Below are positions 24,762-34,678 of a stretch of DNA of 64,000 bases, piece by piece. How positions within the stretch are numbered: the first letter of the stretch is position 1; every line of letters starts with the position of its first letter. The position numbers were made by a program, and so were the translations under genes. The stretch lies in contig NZ_CP041146.1 of NCBI RefSeq assembly GCF_006494775.1, forward strand, positions 5,332,001 through 5,396,000, written 5' to 3'. This DNA is from Nocardioides humi (GTDB taxonomy: Bacteria > Actinomycetota > Actinomycetes > Propionibacteriales > Nocardioidaceae). Under the pieces are notes generated by a model. It searched no databases. It was not told the origin of the DNA and saw only the letters and a program-made list of their open reading frames with translations.

Positions 24762-26430
24762 GCCGACCACGCCCGAGGCGCGCGGCCTGCTGCGCGACGC
24801 CGTCACCGCCCAGCCGTGGCGGGTGACCCTCGCGACCGTCTGCGCGATCGGCCACCAGACGGGCGAGGCGCTCGTCCCGGTCGTCGTCGGCCTCGCCCTC
24901 GACCGCGGGGTCAGCGCCCGCGACGACCGGGCGCTCCTGCTCTGGCTGGTCGTGCTCGGCGCGACCTTCGCGCTGCTGTCGTACTCCTACTTCTGCTTCG
25001 ACCGTACGGCGACCCGGGTGACCGCCGACGCCGAGGTCGCCCTGCGCCGCCGGGTGGCCGCCCACCTGCTCGACGTCCGCGGCGTCGGCCCGCACGAGGC
25101 GGGCTCGGGCGGCCTGGCCGAGGTCGCCTCCTCCGACGTCCGCGTGGTGGCGGACATCTCGGGGGTGCTGCAGATGTTCGCCGCCGGACTGGCGGGCATG
25201 ATCGTCGCGGTCGTCGCCCTGCTCCGGATCCACGTCGTGGTGGGCGTCGTCGTCGTGGTCGGTGTCGTCGTGGTGGCGCTGCTGCTGCACCGGGTGTCCG
25301 CGCTCCTGGAGCGACGGATCGTCGCGGACCGCCAGGCCAGCGCGGAGGCGGCCGACGCCGCCTCGGACCTGCTCACCGGCCTCCGGGTGCTCAAGGGCCT
25401 CTCCGCGGAGGACGCCGCGAGCCGGCGCTTCCGGCTGGTCAGCGGCCGGGCGCTGGCCGCCGCGCTGCGCAGCGCCCGCGCGAGCGCCGGCTTCGAGGCG
25501 CTGGCCGCCCTCGCCCCGGCGCTGCTGGTCGCCGCCACGGTCGCGGTCGCCGGTGCCCTGGCCCTCGACGGGCAGCTGAGCCTCGGCGCGCTCGTCGCCG
25601 CCCTGGGCCTGGCGCAGTTCCTCGCCGGCCCGCTGCAGATGGTGGCCTACACCTTCGCCGAGCTCGCGACCGTGCGCGCCGCCGCGCAGCGGGTCGCCGG
25701 CGTGCTCGCGACCACCCCGCCGGCGTACGGCGACACGGACGTGCCGCCGCGCCCCCAGCCCATCGACGTGGACGGTGCCGTGGTCGGCCTGGCGGGCAGG
25801 ACGCTCCGGCTGCGGGCCGGCGCGACGACCGGCGTCGTCGGCAGTCCCGAGCAGCTCGAGCGCCTGGCCGCCGCGCTGACCGGCGAGCCGCGTCCCGACG
25901 GCGGGCTGGTCCGGCTGGGCGGGCTGCCGCTGAGCGAGGCCGACCCGAGTGCCCTCCGCGCCGCGCTGGTCGTCGCGCCGCACGACGTCCGGCTCTTCAC
26001 CGGCACCCTCGCCGAGAACGTCGACGGCGCCGGCCGGGAGCCGGGCGCGGTCGCCGCCGCCCTCGAGGCCGCGGCGGTCACCGACGTGATCGAGGTGCTC
26101 CCCGGCGGCCTCGACGCGGAGGTCGGCGAGGGCGGTCACCTGCTCTCCGGCGGCCAGCGTCAGCGGGTCGGGCTGGCCCGGGCGCTCGCCGTCCGGGCGC
26201 CCGCCCTGGTCCTGCACGAGCCGACCAGCGCGGTCGACTCCGTCACCGAGGCGCTCGTGGCCTCCCGGCTGACCGGGCTCCGCGCCGGCCTGACGACCGT
26301 CGTCCTCACGACCAGCCCGGTCCTGCTCGACGCGTGCGAGGAGGTGGTGTGGCTGACCGACGGCGTGCCCGTCGGCACCCACCACGCCCTGCTGGAGCAC
26401 ACCGGCTACGCGACGGCGGTGCTGCGATGA
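24754..26430 (+). CDS. ABC exporter-fold half-transporter with degenerate nucleotide site (no Walker A)
   Basis: A 558-residue protein with six N-terminal membrane helices (about residues 1-310) and a C-terminal nucleotide-binding domain. The domain keeps a perfect signature LLSGGQRQRVGLARA (about 463) but has lost Walker A (GVVGSPEQLERLAAAL at about 360 in place of GxxGxGKS/T), has His for Asp in Walker B (LVLHEPTS) and lacks the H-loop His (LTTSP). This is the consensus-signature partner of a heterodimer; the next gene has the reverse pattern. Its place in the siderophore operon suggests siderophore transport, as for heterodimeric IrtAB of mycobacteria. Confidence 0.88.
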   Translation: MPEPTTPEARGLLRDAVTAQPWRVTLATVCAIGHQTGEALVPVVVGLALDRGVSARDDRALLLWLVVLGATFALLSYSYFCFDRTATRVTADAEVALRRRVAAHLLDVRGVGPHEAGSGGLAEVASSDVRVVADISGVLQMFAAGLAGMIVAVVALLRIHVVVGVVVVVGVVVVALLLHRVSALLERRIVADRQASAEAADAASDLLTGLRVLKGLSAEDAASRRFRLVSGRALAAALRSARASAGFEALAALAPALLVAATVAVAGALALDGQLSLGALVAALGLAQFLAGPLQMVAYTFAELATVRAAAQRVAGVLATTPPAYGDTDVPPRPQPIDVDGAVVGLAGRTLRLRAGATTGVVGSPEQLERLAAALTGEPRPDGGLVRLGGLPLSEADPSALRAALVVAPHDVRLFTGTLAENVDGAGREPGAVAAALEAAAVTDVIEVLPGGLDAEVGEGGHLLSGGQRQRVGLARALAVRAPALVLHEPTSAVDSVTEALVASRLTGLRAGLTTVVLTTSPVLLDACEEVVWLTDGVPVGTHHALLEHTGYATAVLR

Positions 26431-28198
26431 GCCAGGTCGAGAGCACCCTGATCGGCGTCGCCTCCGGGCGGACGACCCTCCGTGAGCTGCGCCGGATCCT
26501 GCGTCCCCGCGCCGGCCTCGCCGCGGGGCGGTGCTGATGATGGTCGTCGCCGCGGCGGCCGGGATCGCCGTGCCGGTCGTGATCGGCCGGGTCGTCGACG
26601 AGGTGCTCGCGCCGGGCGCCGGCGGCGGCTCGCTGACCGGCCCGGTGCTCCTCCTGGTCGCGCTCGCCGCGCTGGCGGGCGCCGCCGGCCTCGCCGCCGA
26701 GCTGCTCATCGCCCGGGTCGGCGAGCCCGCCGTCGCGGAGCTGCGCGAGGAGGTGCTCGAGCACGCCCTCCACCTGGAGTACGGCGTCGTGGAGGACTCC
26801 GGCACCGGCGACCTCCTCGCCCGGGTCAGCCAGGACGTGCGCGCCCTGGCCGACGTCGTCCGGGCGGTGCTCAGCCGGTTCGGCGGCGCCGCGATCACCC
26901 TCGCGCTGAGCCTGGTCGGGCTGGCCGTCGTCGACTACCGGTTCGCGCTGGCCGCGCTGCTCGCCGTGCCGATCCAGGTGTGGGCGACCCGCGGCTACCT
27001 GCGCCTCGCCGGCCCCACCTACCGCTCCCTCTCGCGCGCCGAGGGCGCCGAGGTCCAGCAGATCCTCGAGTCGGTCCAGGCCAGCGGCACGGTCCGCGCC
27101 CTCGGCCTCGGGGAGCGCCACCGCGACGCCGTGCTGCGCCGCGCCCTGGTGACCCGCGGGCTGCGGCTGGACGCCGTCCGGATGCGGACGGTCTTCTTCC
27201 AGCGCCTCAACCTCGCCGAGTACGTCGGCACCGGCGCCATCCTCGCGGTCGGCGGGTGGCTCGTGGCCCGCGACGCCGTGACCGCCGGCGCGGCGACCGC
27301 GGCGGCGTTGATGTTCATCCGGCTCTTCAACCCGATCAACATCGTGCTCGCGCTGCTGGAGGACGTGCAGGCCGCGGCGGCCGGCCTCGGCCGCCTGGTC
27401 GGCGTCCTGGAGTCGCCGCGGCGCGAGGTGCCGCCCGGGGAGGTGGCCGTCGCCGACCGCTCGGTCGCGTTCGCCTCCGTCGGCTTCGGCTACCACGCCG
27501 ACCACCCGGTGCTGCACGACCTCTCGCTCGAGGTCGCGCCGGGGGAGCGGCTGGCGGTCGTCGGCGCGAGTGGCGCGGGCAAGAGCACCCTGGGCGCGCT
27601 GGCCACCGGCCTGCGGCTCCCCACGACGGGCAGCGTCCGCCTCGGCGGCATCGCCACCAGCGAGCTGGCGCCCGAGGCGCTGCGCCACACCGCCGCGCTG
27701 GTGACCCAGGACGTCCACCTCTTCCGCGGCACCCTGCGCGAGGACCTGCTCCTGGCCGCGCCCGACGCGAGCGAGGACGACCTCGCCGCGGCGCTCGACC
27801 TGGTCGGCGCGTCGGGATGGGTCGCGGGCCTGCCCGACGGGACGGACACCGCCATCGGCGCGGGCGGGCACCCGCTCACCGCGCTCCAGGCCCAGGAGGT
27901 CGCGCTCGCCCGGCTGGTGCTGGCCGACCCGCCTGTCGTCGTACTCGACGAGGCGACGGCGGAGGCCGGCAGCGCCGGCGCGCGCCAGCTGGAGGAGGCG
28001 ATCGAGCGCGCCACCGCCGGCCGGACGACGATCATCGTCGCCCACCGGCTCAGCCAGGCCGCGCGCTGCGACCGGATCGCGGTGATGGAGCACGGCCGGC
28101 TGGTCGAGCTCGGCACCCCCGAGGAGCTGATGGCCGCGGGCGGCGTCTACGCCCGCCTGTGGGCCGCGTGGGCGCGAGGCTCCGGGGAGCCCGGATGA
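26427..28198 (+). CDS. ABC exporter-fold half-transporter, intact Walker motifs but degenerate signature; frameshifted
   Basis: The start (MSQVESTLIGVASGRTTL) lies in a frame that stops at 26537; the rest (LMMVVAAAAGIAVPVVIGRVVDE onward) is in the next frame. Adding one G to the run at 26525-26528 gives a continuous 590-residue protein with six membrane helices and a nucleotide-binding domain. Walker A GASGAGKST (about 378), Walker B VVVLDEAT and H-loop VAHRLS are intact, but the signature is LTALQAQEVALARL in place of LSGGQ. It therefore complements the preceding subunit. ATGA overlaps link it to both neighbours. Confidence 0.87.
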
Positions 28199-29988
28199 GC
28201 GCGGTGAGCGAGGCGGCCGTCGTGCGACGACCGCTGGCGGCGCTGTGGGAGCGCTACCGGCGCTACCGTGGCCGGTTCGTGCTGGCGATCGTGATGTCGA
28301 CGGTCAACAAGGTCGCCGACGTCGTCCCGGAGCTGCTCATCGGGGCCGCGGTCGACGTCGTCGTCCGCGGCTCGGGGTCCTTCGTCGCCGACCTGCTCGG
28401 CGTCGAGTCCCGCTACGCCCAGCTGGCCTGGCTGGCGGCCATCAACCTCGCGGTCTGGGTGATCGAGTCCGCCTCGGAGTACGTCGCCGCCGTGCTCTGG
28501 CGCGGCCTGGCCCAGGGCATCGAGCACGACCTGCGGGTCGAGGCCTACGACCATGCCCAGCACCTGCACCTCGGCTGGCACGAGTCGCGGACCGCCGGCG
28601 CGACCCTCGCGACCCTCAACGACGACGTCAACCAGCTGGAGCGGATGCTCGACATCGGCATCCCCGCGATCCTGCAGACCGCCCTCAACGTGCTGCTCGT
28701 CGGGATCGTCTTCGCCGTCGCCTCCTGGCAGCTGCTGCTCTACGCCTTCCTGCCCATCCCGGTCATCATCGCCGGCTCACTGGTGTTCCAGCGCCGGCTC
28801 GAGCCGCTGTACGACGACGTCCGGGAGAAGGTCAGCGACCTCTCCGGCGCGCTGAGCGCCAACCTGGCGGGCATCGCGACGATCAAGTCGTTCACCGCCG
28901 AGGAGCGGGAGCGGGACCGGATCGAGGAGGTCTCCTCGGCCTACCGCGACACGAACCTGCGGGCGATCCGCTCCTCGGCCGCCTTCGTGCCGCTGGTGCG
29001 GATGGCGATCCTGGCCGGCTTCACCTGCACCCTGCTGCTCGGCGGCTGGGCCACCCTCGACGGCGACCTCGAGCTCGGCCTCTACTCGGTCCTGGTGTTC
29101 ATGACCCAGCGGCTGCTGTGGCCGATGACCGACGTCGCCGAGGTCCTCGACCTCTACCAGCGCGGGCGGGCCTCGACCGCGCGCATCCTGGCGCTGCTGG
29201 CCGAGCCGGTGACCGTGCCGGCCGGCACCCGCGCGCTGGCGCGGCCGGTCCGGGGCCGGGTCGAGCTGCGTTCCGTCCGCGCCGGGTACGCCGACGGGCC
29301 GGACGTGCTGCACGACCTGGACCTCGTCGTGCCCGCCGGGGAGACGCACGCGATCGTCGGCCCCACCGGAGCGGGCAAGTCCTCCCTCCTGCGGCTGGTG
29401 CTGCGCTTCGACGACCCGCGCTCGGGGGCGGTGCTGCTCGACGGCACCGACGTACGCGACCTCGACTGGGACTCGCTGCGCGGCTCGGTCGGGTACGTCG
29501 CCCAGGACGTCTACCTCTTCTCCGGGACGATCGCGGACAACATCGCCTACGGCCGCCCCGACGCCAGCCGCGAGCAGGTGGTCGCCGCGGCCGAGGGGGC
29601 GGCCGTCTCGTCGTACGTCGAGAGCCTCGAGGACGGCTACGACACCTGGGTCGGCGAGCGCGGCGTCACCCTCTCCGGCGGCCAGCGGCAGCGGATCGCG
29701 CTGGCGCGCGCCCTGCTGCGCGAGCCGGCCCTGCTGGTGCTCGACGAGGCCACCAGCGCGGTCGACAACGAGACCGAGGCGGCGATCCAGAGGTCGCTGA
29801 GGGTCGCCGGCGAGAGGTGCACGACGCTCGTCGTCGCCCACCGGCTCTCGACGGTACGGCACGCCCACCGGATCTGGGTCCTCGACGACGGGCGCGTCAG
29901 CGAGGCCGGCACCCACGACGAGCTGGTCGCCCTCGGCGGTGCGTACGCCGCGCTGTGGAGCGTCCAGACGGGTGAGGGCGTCGCCTGA
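28195..29988 (+). CDS. ABC exporter-fold half-transporter (homodimer-type)
   Basis: A 597-residue protein with six membrane helices (about residues 25-320) and an intact nucleotide-binding domain: Walker A GPTGAGKSS (about 389), Q-loop YVAQDVYLF, signature LSGGQRQRIALARALL, Walker B LLVLDEATSAVD and H-loop VAHRLST. It looks like a self-sufficient homodimeric exporter, unlike the preceding pair. It is the last gene of the iron operon (ATGA overlap upstream, 30-bp gap before leuS). Siderophore export is a reasonable inference from context. Confidence 0.88.
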   Translation: MSAVSEAAVVRRPLAALWERYRRYRGRFVLAIVMSTVNKVADVVPELLIGAAVDVVVRGSGSFVADLLGVESRYAQLAWLAAINLAVWVIESASEYVAAVLWRGLAQGIEHDLRVEAYDHAQHLHLGWHESRTAGATLATLNDDVNQLERMLDIGIPAILQTALNVLLVGIVFAVASWQLLLYAFLPIPVIIAGSLVFQRRLEPLYDDVREKVSDLSGALSANLAGIATIKSFTAEERERDRIEEVSSAYRDTNLRAIRSSAAFVPLVRMAILAGFTCTLLLGGWATLDGDLELGLYSVLVFMTQRLLWPMTDVAEVLDLYQRGRASTARILALLAEPVTVPAGTRALARPVRGRVELRSVRAGYADGPDVLHDLDLVVPAGETHAIVGPTGAGKSSLLRLVLRFDDPRSGAVLLDGTDVRDLDWDSLRGSVGYVAQDVYLFSGTIADNIAYGRPDASREQVVAAAEGAAVSSYVESLEDGYDTWVGERGVTLSGGQRQRIALARALLREPALLVLDEATSAVDNETEAAIQRSLRVAGERCTTLVVAHRLSTVRHAHRIWVLDDGRVSEAGTHDELVALGGAYAALWSVQTGEGVA

Positions 29989-30018
29989 CCGGCCGACGGC
30001 GGGAACTATCCTTCGACC

Positions 30019-32451
30019 GTGAGTGAATCTGACGTCCACTACGACGCGCACGCCGTCGAGGAGAAGTGGCTCCCCGTCTGGGAGTCGCTCGACCCGTTCC
30101 GGGCCGACGACGACGCCGTCACCTCGGGCGAGCGGGAGAAGCGCTACGCGCTGACGATGTTCCCCTACCCGAGCGGCGACCTGCACATGGGTCACGCCGA
30201 GGTCTTCGCCCTCCACGACGTCATCGCCCGCTACTGGCGGCTGCGCGGCTACGAGGTCCTCAACCCGATGGGCTGGGACTCCTTCGGCCTGCCCGCCGAG
30301 AACGCCGCCATCCGCAACGACGAGCACCCGGCGACGTACACCTACGCCAACATCGAGACCCAGTACGCCTCGATGAAGCGCTACGGCGTCAGCTTCGACT
30401 GGTCGCGCCGGCTGCACACCTCGGACCCCGAGTACTACAAGTGGACCCAGTGGCTGTTCCTGAGGTTCCGGGAGCGCGGCCTGGCCTACCGCAAGAACTC
30501 AGCCGTCAACTGGTGCCCCAACGACCAGACCGTGCTGGCCAACGAGCAGGTGCTGGCCGACGGGACCTGCGAGCGCTGCGGCGCCGAGGTCACCAAGCGC
30601 GAGCTGACCCAGTGGTACTTCCGCACCACCGCGTACGCCCAGGAGCTGTACGACTGCCTGGACGAGCTGCAGGCCACCTGGATCGGCAAGGTCGTCAACG
30701 CCCAGCGCAACTGGATCGGCCGCTCCGAGGGCGCCCACGTCACCTTCGACGTGGAGGGCCACGACCCGATCACGGTCTTCACGACACGTCCCGACACGCT
30801 CGTCGGGGCGACCTTCATGGTCGTCGCCGCCGACGCCGACCTGGCGCAGCAGCTGGTCGCGCCCGAGCGCGCGCAGGCGCTGGACGACTACCTCACCGAG
30901 GTCCGCAAGTCGTCCGACATCGACCGCCTGGCGACCGACCGGCCCAAGACCGGCATCGACCTGGGCGTCACCGCCACCAACCCGCTGACCGGCGAGCAGA
31001 TCCCGGTCTGGGCGGCCGACTACGTGCTGGCCGACTACGGCACCGGCGCGATCATGGCGGTGCCCGCGCACGACGACCGCGACCGCGAGTTCGCCGAGAG
31101 GTTCGGCCTCCCCATCGTCCCCGTCTACACGGAGACCGACGAGGAGGGCGCGCAGCCCTACGACAAGGCCGCCGAGGTGTCGAAGGCGATCGCCGCGCTC
31201 GAGGCCGACGGCCACGGACAGGGCACGGTCAACTTCCGACTGCGCGACTGGCTGCTGTCGCGGCAGCGCTACTGGGGCGCGCCGATCCCGATCGTCCACT
31301 GCCCGTCCTGCGGCGAGGTCGCCGTCCCCGAGGACCAGCTGCCCGTCGAGCTGCCCGAGCTGCGCGGCGCCGACCTGAAGCCGAAGGGCACCTCGCCGCT
31401 GGGCGCCGCCCGCGAGTGGGTCGAGGTCGCCTGCCCCGCGTGCGGCGGTCCGGCCGAGCGCGACACCGACACCATGGACACCTTCGTCGACTCGTCCTGG
31501 TACTTCTTCCGCTACCTCTCGCCGCGCGACGACACCCAGGCCTTCGACCCGGCGCTGGCCAACGCCTGGGGGCCGATCGACCTGTACGTCGGCGGCGCGG
31601 AGCATGCCGTGCTGCACCTGCTGTACGCGCGCTTCTTCACCAAGGTGCTGCGCGACATGGGCCTGATCGACTGGGACGAGCCGTTCTCGGCGTACCTCTC
31701 CCAGGGCACGGTCATCAACGACGGCCACAAGATGAGCAAGTCGCTGGGCAACGGCGTCAACCTCGGCGAGCAGCTGGAGAGGTACGGCGTCGACGCGGTG
31801 CGGCTGACCCTGGTCTTCGCGAGCCCGCCGGAGGACGACATCGACTGGGCCGACGTCTCGCCGTCCGGCTCGGTCCGGTTCCTGCAGCGGGCCTGGCGGC
31901 TGGCGGGCGACGTGACGTCGGCGCCCGGTATCGACTTCTCCGGTGGGGATGTCGCGTTGCGCAAGGTCACCCACAGGACGATCAGCGAGGCACAGCACCT
32001 TCTCGAGTCATATCGGTTCAATGTCGTGGTCGCGCGGATGATGGAGCTCGTCAACGCCACCCGCAAGGCGATCGACGGCCCGTTGGGACAGGGGGGCTGC
32101 GGGCCCGACGACCCCGCCGTCCGCGAGGCGGCCGAGACGGTCGCGATCCTGCTGTCGCTGGTCGCGCCCTACACCGCCGAGGAGATGTGGGAGCGGCTGG
32201 GCCACGCGCCGACCGTCGCCGCCGTGTCCTGGCCGGTCGTCGAGCCGGAGCTGCTGGTCGAGGACGCCGTCACCGCCGTCGTGCAGATCCAGGGGAAGGT
32301 GCGCGGCCGACTGGAGGTCGCGCCGGACATCAGCGAGGCGGACCTGGAGTCCGCCGCCCTCGCCGACCCGGCGGTCGTCAAGGCCATCGACGGCCGCGAG
32401 GTCCGCAAGGTCATCGTCCGGGCGCCCAAGCTCGTCAACATCGTCGTCTGA
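30019..32451 (+). CDS. leuS: leucyl-tRNA synthetase
   Basis: An 810-residue class I synthetase that charges tRNA-Leu. It has the HIGH variant in [17 protein letters not shown] (about residues 45-60), the CP1 editing domain ([15 protein letters not shown]...[13 protein letters not shown]), zinc-type cysteines in CPSCGEV and CPACGG, and KMSKSLGNG (about 571). The C-terminal anticodon and tRNA-binding domains end [17 protein letters not shown] 30019 is the start that gives the conserved [16 protein letters not shown] terminus. Confidence 0.97.
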   Translation: MSESDVHYDAHAVEEKWLPVWESLDPFRADDDAVTSGEREKRYALTMFPYPSGDLHMGHAEVFALHDVIARYWRLRGYEVLNPMGWDSFGLPAENAAIRNDEHPATYTYANIETQYASMKRYGVSFDWSRRLHTSDPEYYKWTQWLFLRFRERGLAYRKNSAVNWCPNDQTVLANEQVLADGTCERCGAEVTKRELTQWYFRTTAYAQELYDCLDELQATWIGKVVNAQRNWIGRSEGAHVTFDVEGHDPITVFTTRPDTLVGATFMVVAADADLAQQLVAPERAQALDDYLTEVRKSSDIDRLATDRPKTGIDLGVTATNPLTGEQIPVWAADYVLADYGTGAIMAVPAHDDRDREFAERFGLPIVPVYTETDEEGAQPYDKAAEVSKAIAALEADGHGQGTVNFRLRDWLLSRQRYWGAPIPIVHCPSCGEVAVPEDQLPVELPELRGADLKPKGTSPLGAAREWVEVACPACGGPAERDTDTMDTFVDSSWYFFRYLSPRDDTQAFDPALANAWGPIDLYVGGAEHAVLHLLYARFFTKVLRDMGLIDWDEPFSAYLSQGTVINDGHKMSKSLGNGVNLGEQLERYGVDAVRLTLVFASPPEDDIDWADVSPSGSVRFLQRAWRLAGDVTSAPGIDFSGGDVALRKVTHRTISEAQHLLESYRFNVVVARMMELVNATRKAIDGPLGQGGCGPDDPAVREAAETVAILLSLVAPYTAEEMWERLGHAPTVAAVSWPVVEPELLVEDAVTAVVQIQGKVRGRLEVAPDISEADLESAALADPAVVKAIDGREVRKVIVRAPKLVNIVV

Positions 32452-32497
32452 GTCCGAACCGTCAGCGATCGGGCCCCGAGGCGCTAGCCTCAGCGAC

Positions 32498-33367
32498 ATG
32501 TCGATCGTCGTGGTCACCGACTCCACCTCGACCGTCCCGGCGGAGGTCGCGGAGTCCAGCGGGGTCCACGTGGTCCCGCTGCAGGTGGTCATCGACGACG
32601 ACGTCTACGACGAGGGCGCCGAGGAGGTCACCCCCGAGCGGCTCGCCGTCGCGCTGAGGGAGAAGCGCGCCGTCAGCACCTCGCGGCCCGCCCCCGCGGT
32701 CTTCGCCGACCTGTACGCCCGGCTGGCCGAGGAGGGCGCGAGCGAGATCGTCTCGATCCACCTCTCCGCCGAGGTGAGCGGCACCTTCGAGTCGGCCCTC
32801 GTCGGCTCCCGCCAGGCGCCGGTGCCGGTGACCTGCGTCGACACCCGGCAGGTCGGGGTCGCCACGGGGTACGCCGTCGAGTCGGCCCTCGACGTGATCG
32901 GGGCCGGCGGCACGGCGGCCGAGGCGGCCGAGGCCGCGCGCTCGCGGGCGGCGGAGGCCACGTCGCTGTTCTACGTCAACACCCTCGAGTACCTCCGCCG
33001 CGGCGGCCGGGTCGGCGCGGCCGCCGCCGTCTTCGGCGGCGCGCTCGCGGTCAAGCCGCTGCTCGGCATCGTCGACGGCGTGATCTCGCCGCGGGCCAAG
33101 GTCCGCACGGCCGCCAAGGCCATCGCCCGGCTGGAGGCGTTGGCGCTGGAGGCGGCGGGGGAGCGCTCGGTCGAGGTGTGCGTCGCGCACCTGGCCGCCG
33201 AGGAGCGGGCGGCGGCGATGGCCGCGCGGCTGGCCGAGGAGCTCGGCGAGCGGCTGGTGCCGGCCTGCTCCGGGGAGCCGGTGCGGTGCGTCGAGCTCGG
33301 CGGCGTGCTCGGCGCGCACGTCGGTCCGGGCATGCTCGCGATCTGCGTCGCGCCGGCGCTGCCCTGA
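32498..33367 (+). CDS. DegV-family fatty-acid-binding protein
   Basis: A 289-residue DegV protein. Family blocks are VVTDSTSTVPAEV at the N terminus, the lipid-binding loop STSRPAPAVF, VSIHLSAEVSGTFESA and LEYLRRGGRVGAAAAVFGGALAVKPLL. DegV proteins bind fatty acids and act with FakA-type kinases in some bacteria; no FakA is nearby. It starts 46 bp after leuS and may be co-transcribed with it. Confidence 0.92.
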   Translation: MSIVVVTDSTSTVPAEVAESSGVHVVPLQVVIDDDVYDEGAEEVTPERLAVALREKRAVSTSRPAPAVFADLYARLAEEGASEIVSIHLSAEVSGTFESALVGSRQAPVPVTCVDTRQVGVATGYAVESALDVIGAGGTAAEAAEAARSRAAEATSLFYVNTLEYLRRGGRVGAAAAVFGGALAVKPLLGIVDGVISPRAKVRTAAKAIARLEALALEAAGERSVEVCVAHLAAEERAAAMAARLAEELGERLVPACSGEPVRCVELGGVLGAHVGPGMLAICVAPALP

Positions 33368-33585
33368 AGGGCCCGACACGCTGCCGGCCACCGCGGTCGA
33401 GGTCATGGTGGTGCGCGGTCCGTCGGCGGCCGCGTGGCAGTGGCTCTCGCCGCTTCGCTCCCTCTGGCCCCAGGATTCACAAGGGGCGACCTCGTTCGTC
33501 CACAGGGCCGGGTCGGGTGGCCGGTCCTCCACAGGCCGCGCCGGCGCCGGGGCGGAGGGTCGCCCGGAGTCCTTAGCGTGCCGCC

Positions 33586-34647
33586 ATGTCCGTACGACGC
33601 CCCGCTGCCCGCCCCGACCCGCCCGGTGCCGACGCCGCCGCGCGCCGACTGGCGCTGATCGCGGCCGACCTCGGCGTCACGGCGCCCACGGTGCCGGCCG
33701 CCACCGCGCCCGCGCTGTCCTCCGTGTCCTCGGGGCCTTCGGTGTCGTCGGCGCCGTCGGTCCGGGGGCCCGAGGGCGCGGCCGAGCCGTGGTGGGCCGA
33801 CCACACCCGGGTGGCCGCTGCGGTGGACGAGGCGGCCTCGCCGGTCACGCCGGAGCCGGTGCCTCCCGAGCGCGCCCGCTCCGAGCCTGCGCCTGAGGTG
33901 GGGGAGAGGGCTCCCGCCCTGCCCCGGCCGGGGCGCCACGCCGCCCGCGGGCGACGCGAGCGACCGGACGCCCGCGTCGTGCTCGCGCCCCTCGCCGACC
34001 GTCTGCCGGCCCTCGGCACGGCACAGGTCGCGGTCGTCGCCATCGCCGTCGCGCTGGGGCTCGCGGTGACCACCTGGTGGGTGCTGCGCGACCGGACCCA
34101 GCCGCTCGCGCCGGTCGCCGCGGAGCCGACCGCGCCGCTGGTCGCGGCCACCGGCGCCGACCCCGCGCCCGCGGCCGGCGAGGCGTCGGCGCCGGCCACG
34201 ACGACGGAGACCGTCACCGTGGACGTCGCGGGCAAGGTGCGGCGTCCCGGCATCGTCGTACTGGAGACGGGGGCGCGGGTCACCGACGCGCTCGAGGCCG
34301 CCGGCGGTCCACGCAAGGGCGTCGACCTGACCTCGCTCAACCTGGCCCGCGTGCTCGTCGACGGCGAGCAGATCGTGGTCGGCGCCCCGGCGTCGGCGGC
34401 GGCGCCGTCCGGGACGTCGGGCGCCGGCGGTGCCGGTGCAGGTGCGCCCGGCGGTGCGCTGGTCAACCTCAACACCGCCGGCCAGGCGGAGCTCGAGTCG
34501 CTGCCCCAGGTCGGTCCGGTGACCGCGCAGGCGATCATCGCCTGGCGCGAGGCCCACGGCGGGTTCACCCGCGTCGACGAGCTGCTCGAGGTCGACGGGA
34601 TCGGCGCGAAGACCCTGCAGCGGCTGACCCCGCACGTGACGGTGTGA
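33586..34647 (+). CDS. comEA: ComEA-like competence DNA-binding protein
   Basis: A 353-residue protein: a long Pro/Ala-rich cytoplasmic-side N terminus, one membrane segment (VAVVAIAVALGLAVTTWWVL, about residues 148-167), a SLBB-type domain (VDVAGKVRRPGIVVLETGARV) and a C-terminal helix-hairpin-helix pair (LVNLNTAGQAELESLP, VGPVTAQAIIAWREAHGGF, VDGIGAKTLQRL). Such proteins bind incoming DNA at the outer face of the membrane. comEC is encoded just downstream, beyond the convergent HPP gene, but is split by the integrated element. Confidence 0.9.
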   Translation: MSVRRPAARPDPPGADAAARRLALIAADLGVTAPTVPAATAPALSSVSSGPSVSSAPSVRGPEGAAEPWWADHTRVAAAVDEAASPVTPEPVPPERARSEPAPEVGERAPALPRPGRHAARGRRERPDARVVLAPLADRLPALGTAQVAVVAIAVALGLAVTTWWVLRDRTQPLAPVAAEPTAPLVAATGADPAPAAGEASAPATTTETVTVDVAGKVRRPGIVVLETGARVTDALEAAGGPRKGVDLTSLNLARVLVDGEQIVVGAPASAAAPSGTSGAGGAGAGAPGGALVNLNTAGQAELESLPQVGPVTAQAIIAWREAHGGFTRVDELLEVDGIGAKTLQRLTPHVTV

Positions 34648-34678
34648 GGGGGCGGAGATGACGCGACCGGGAGTCGGA

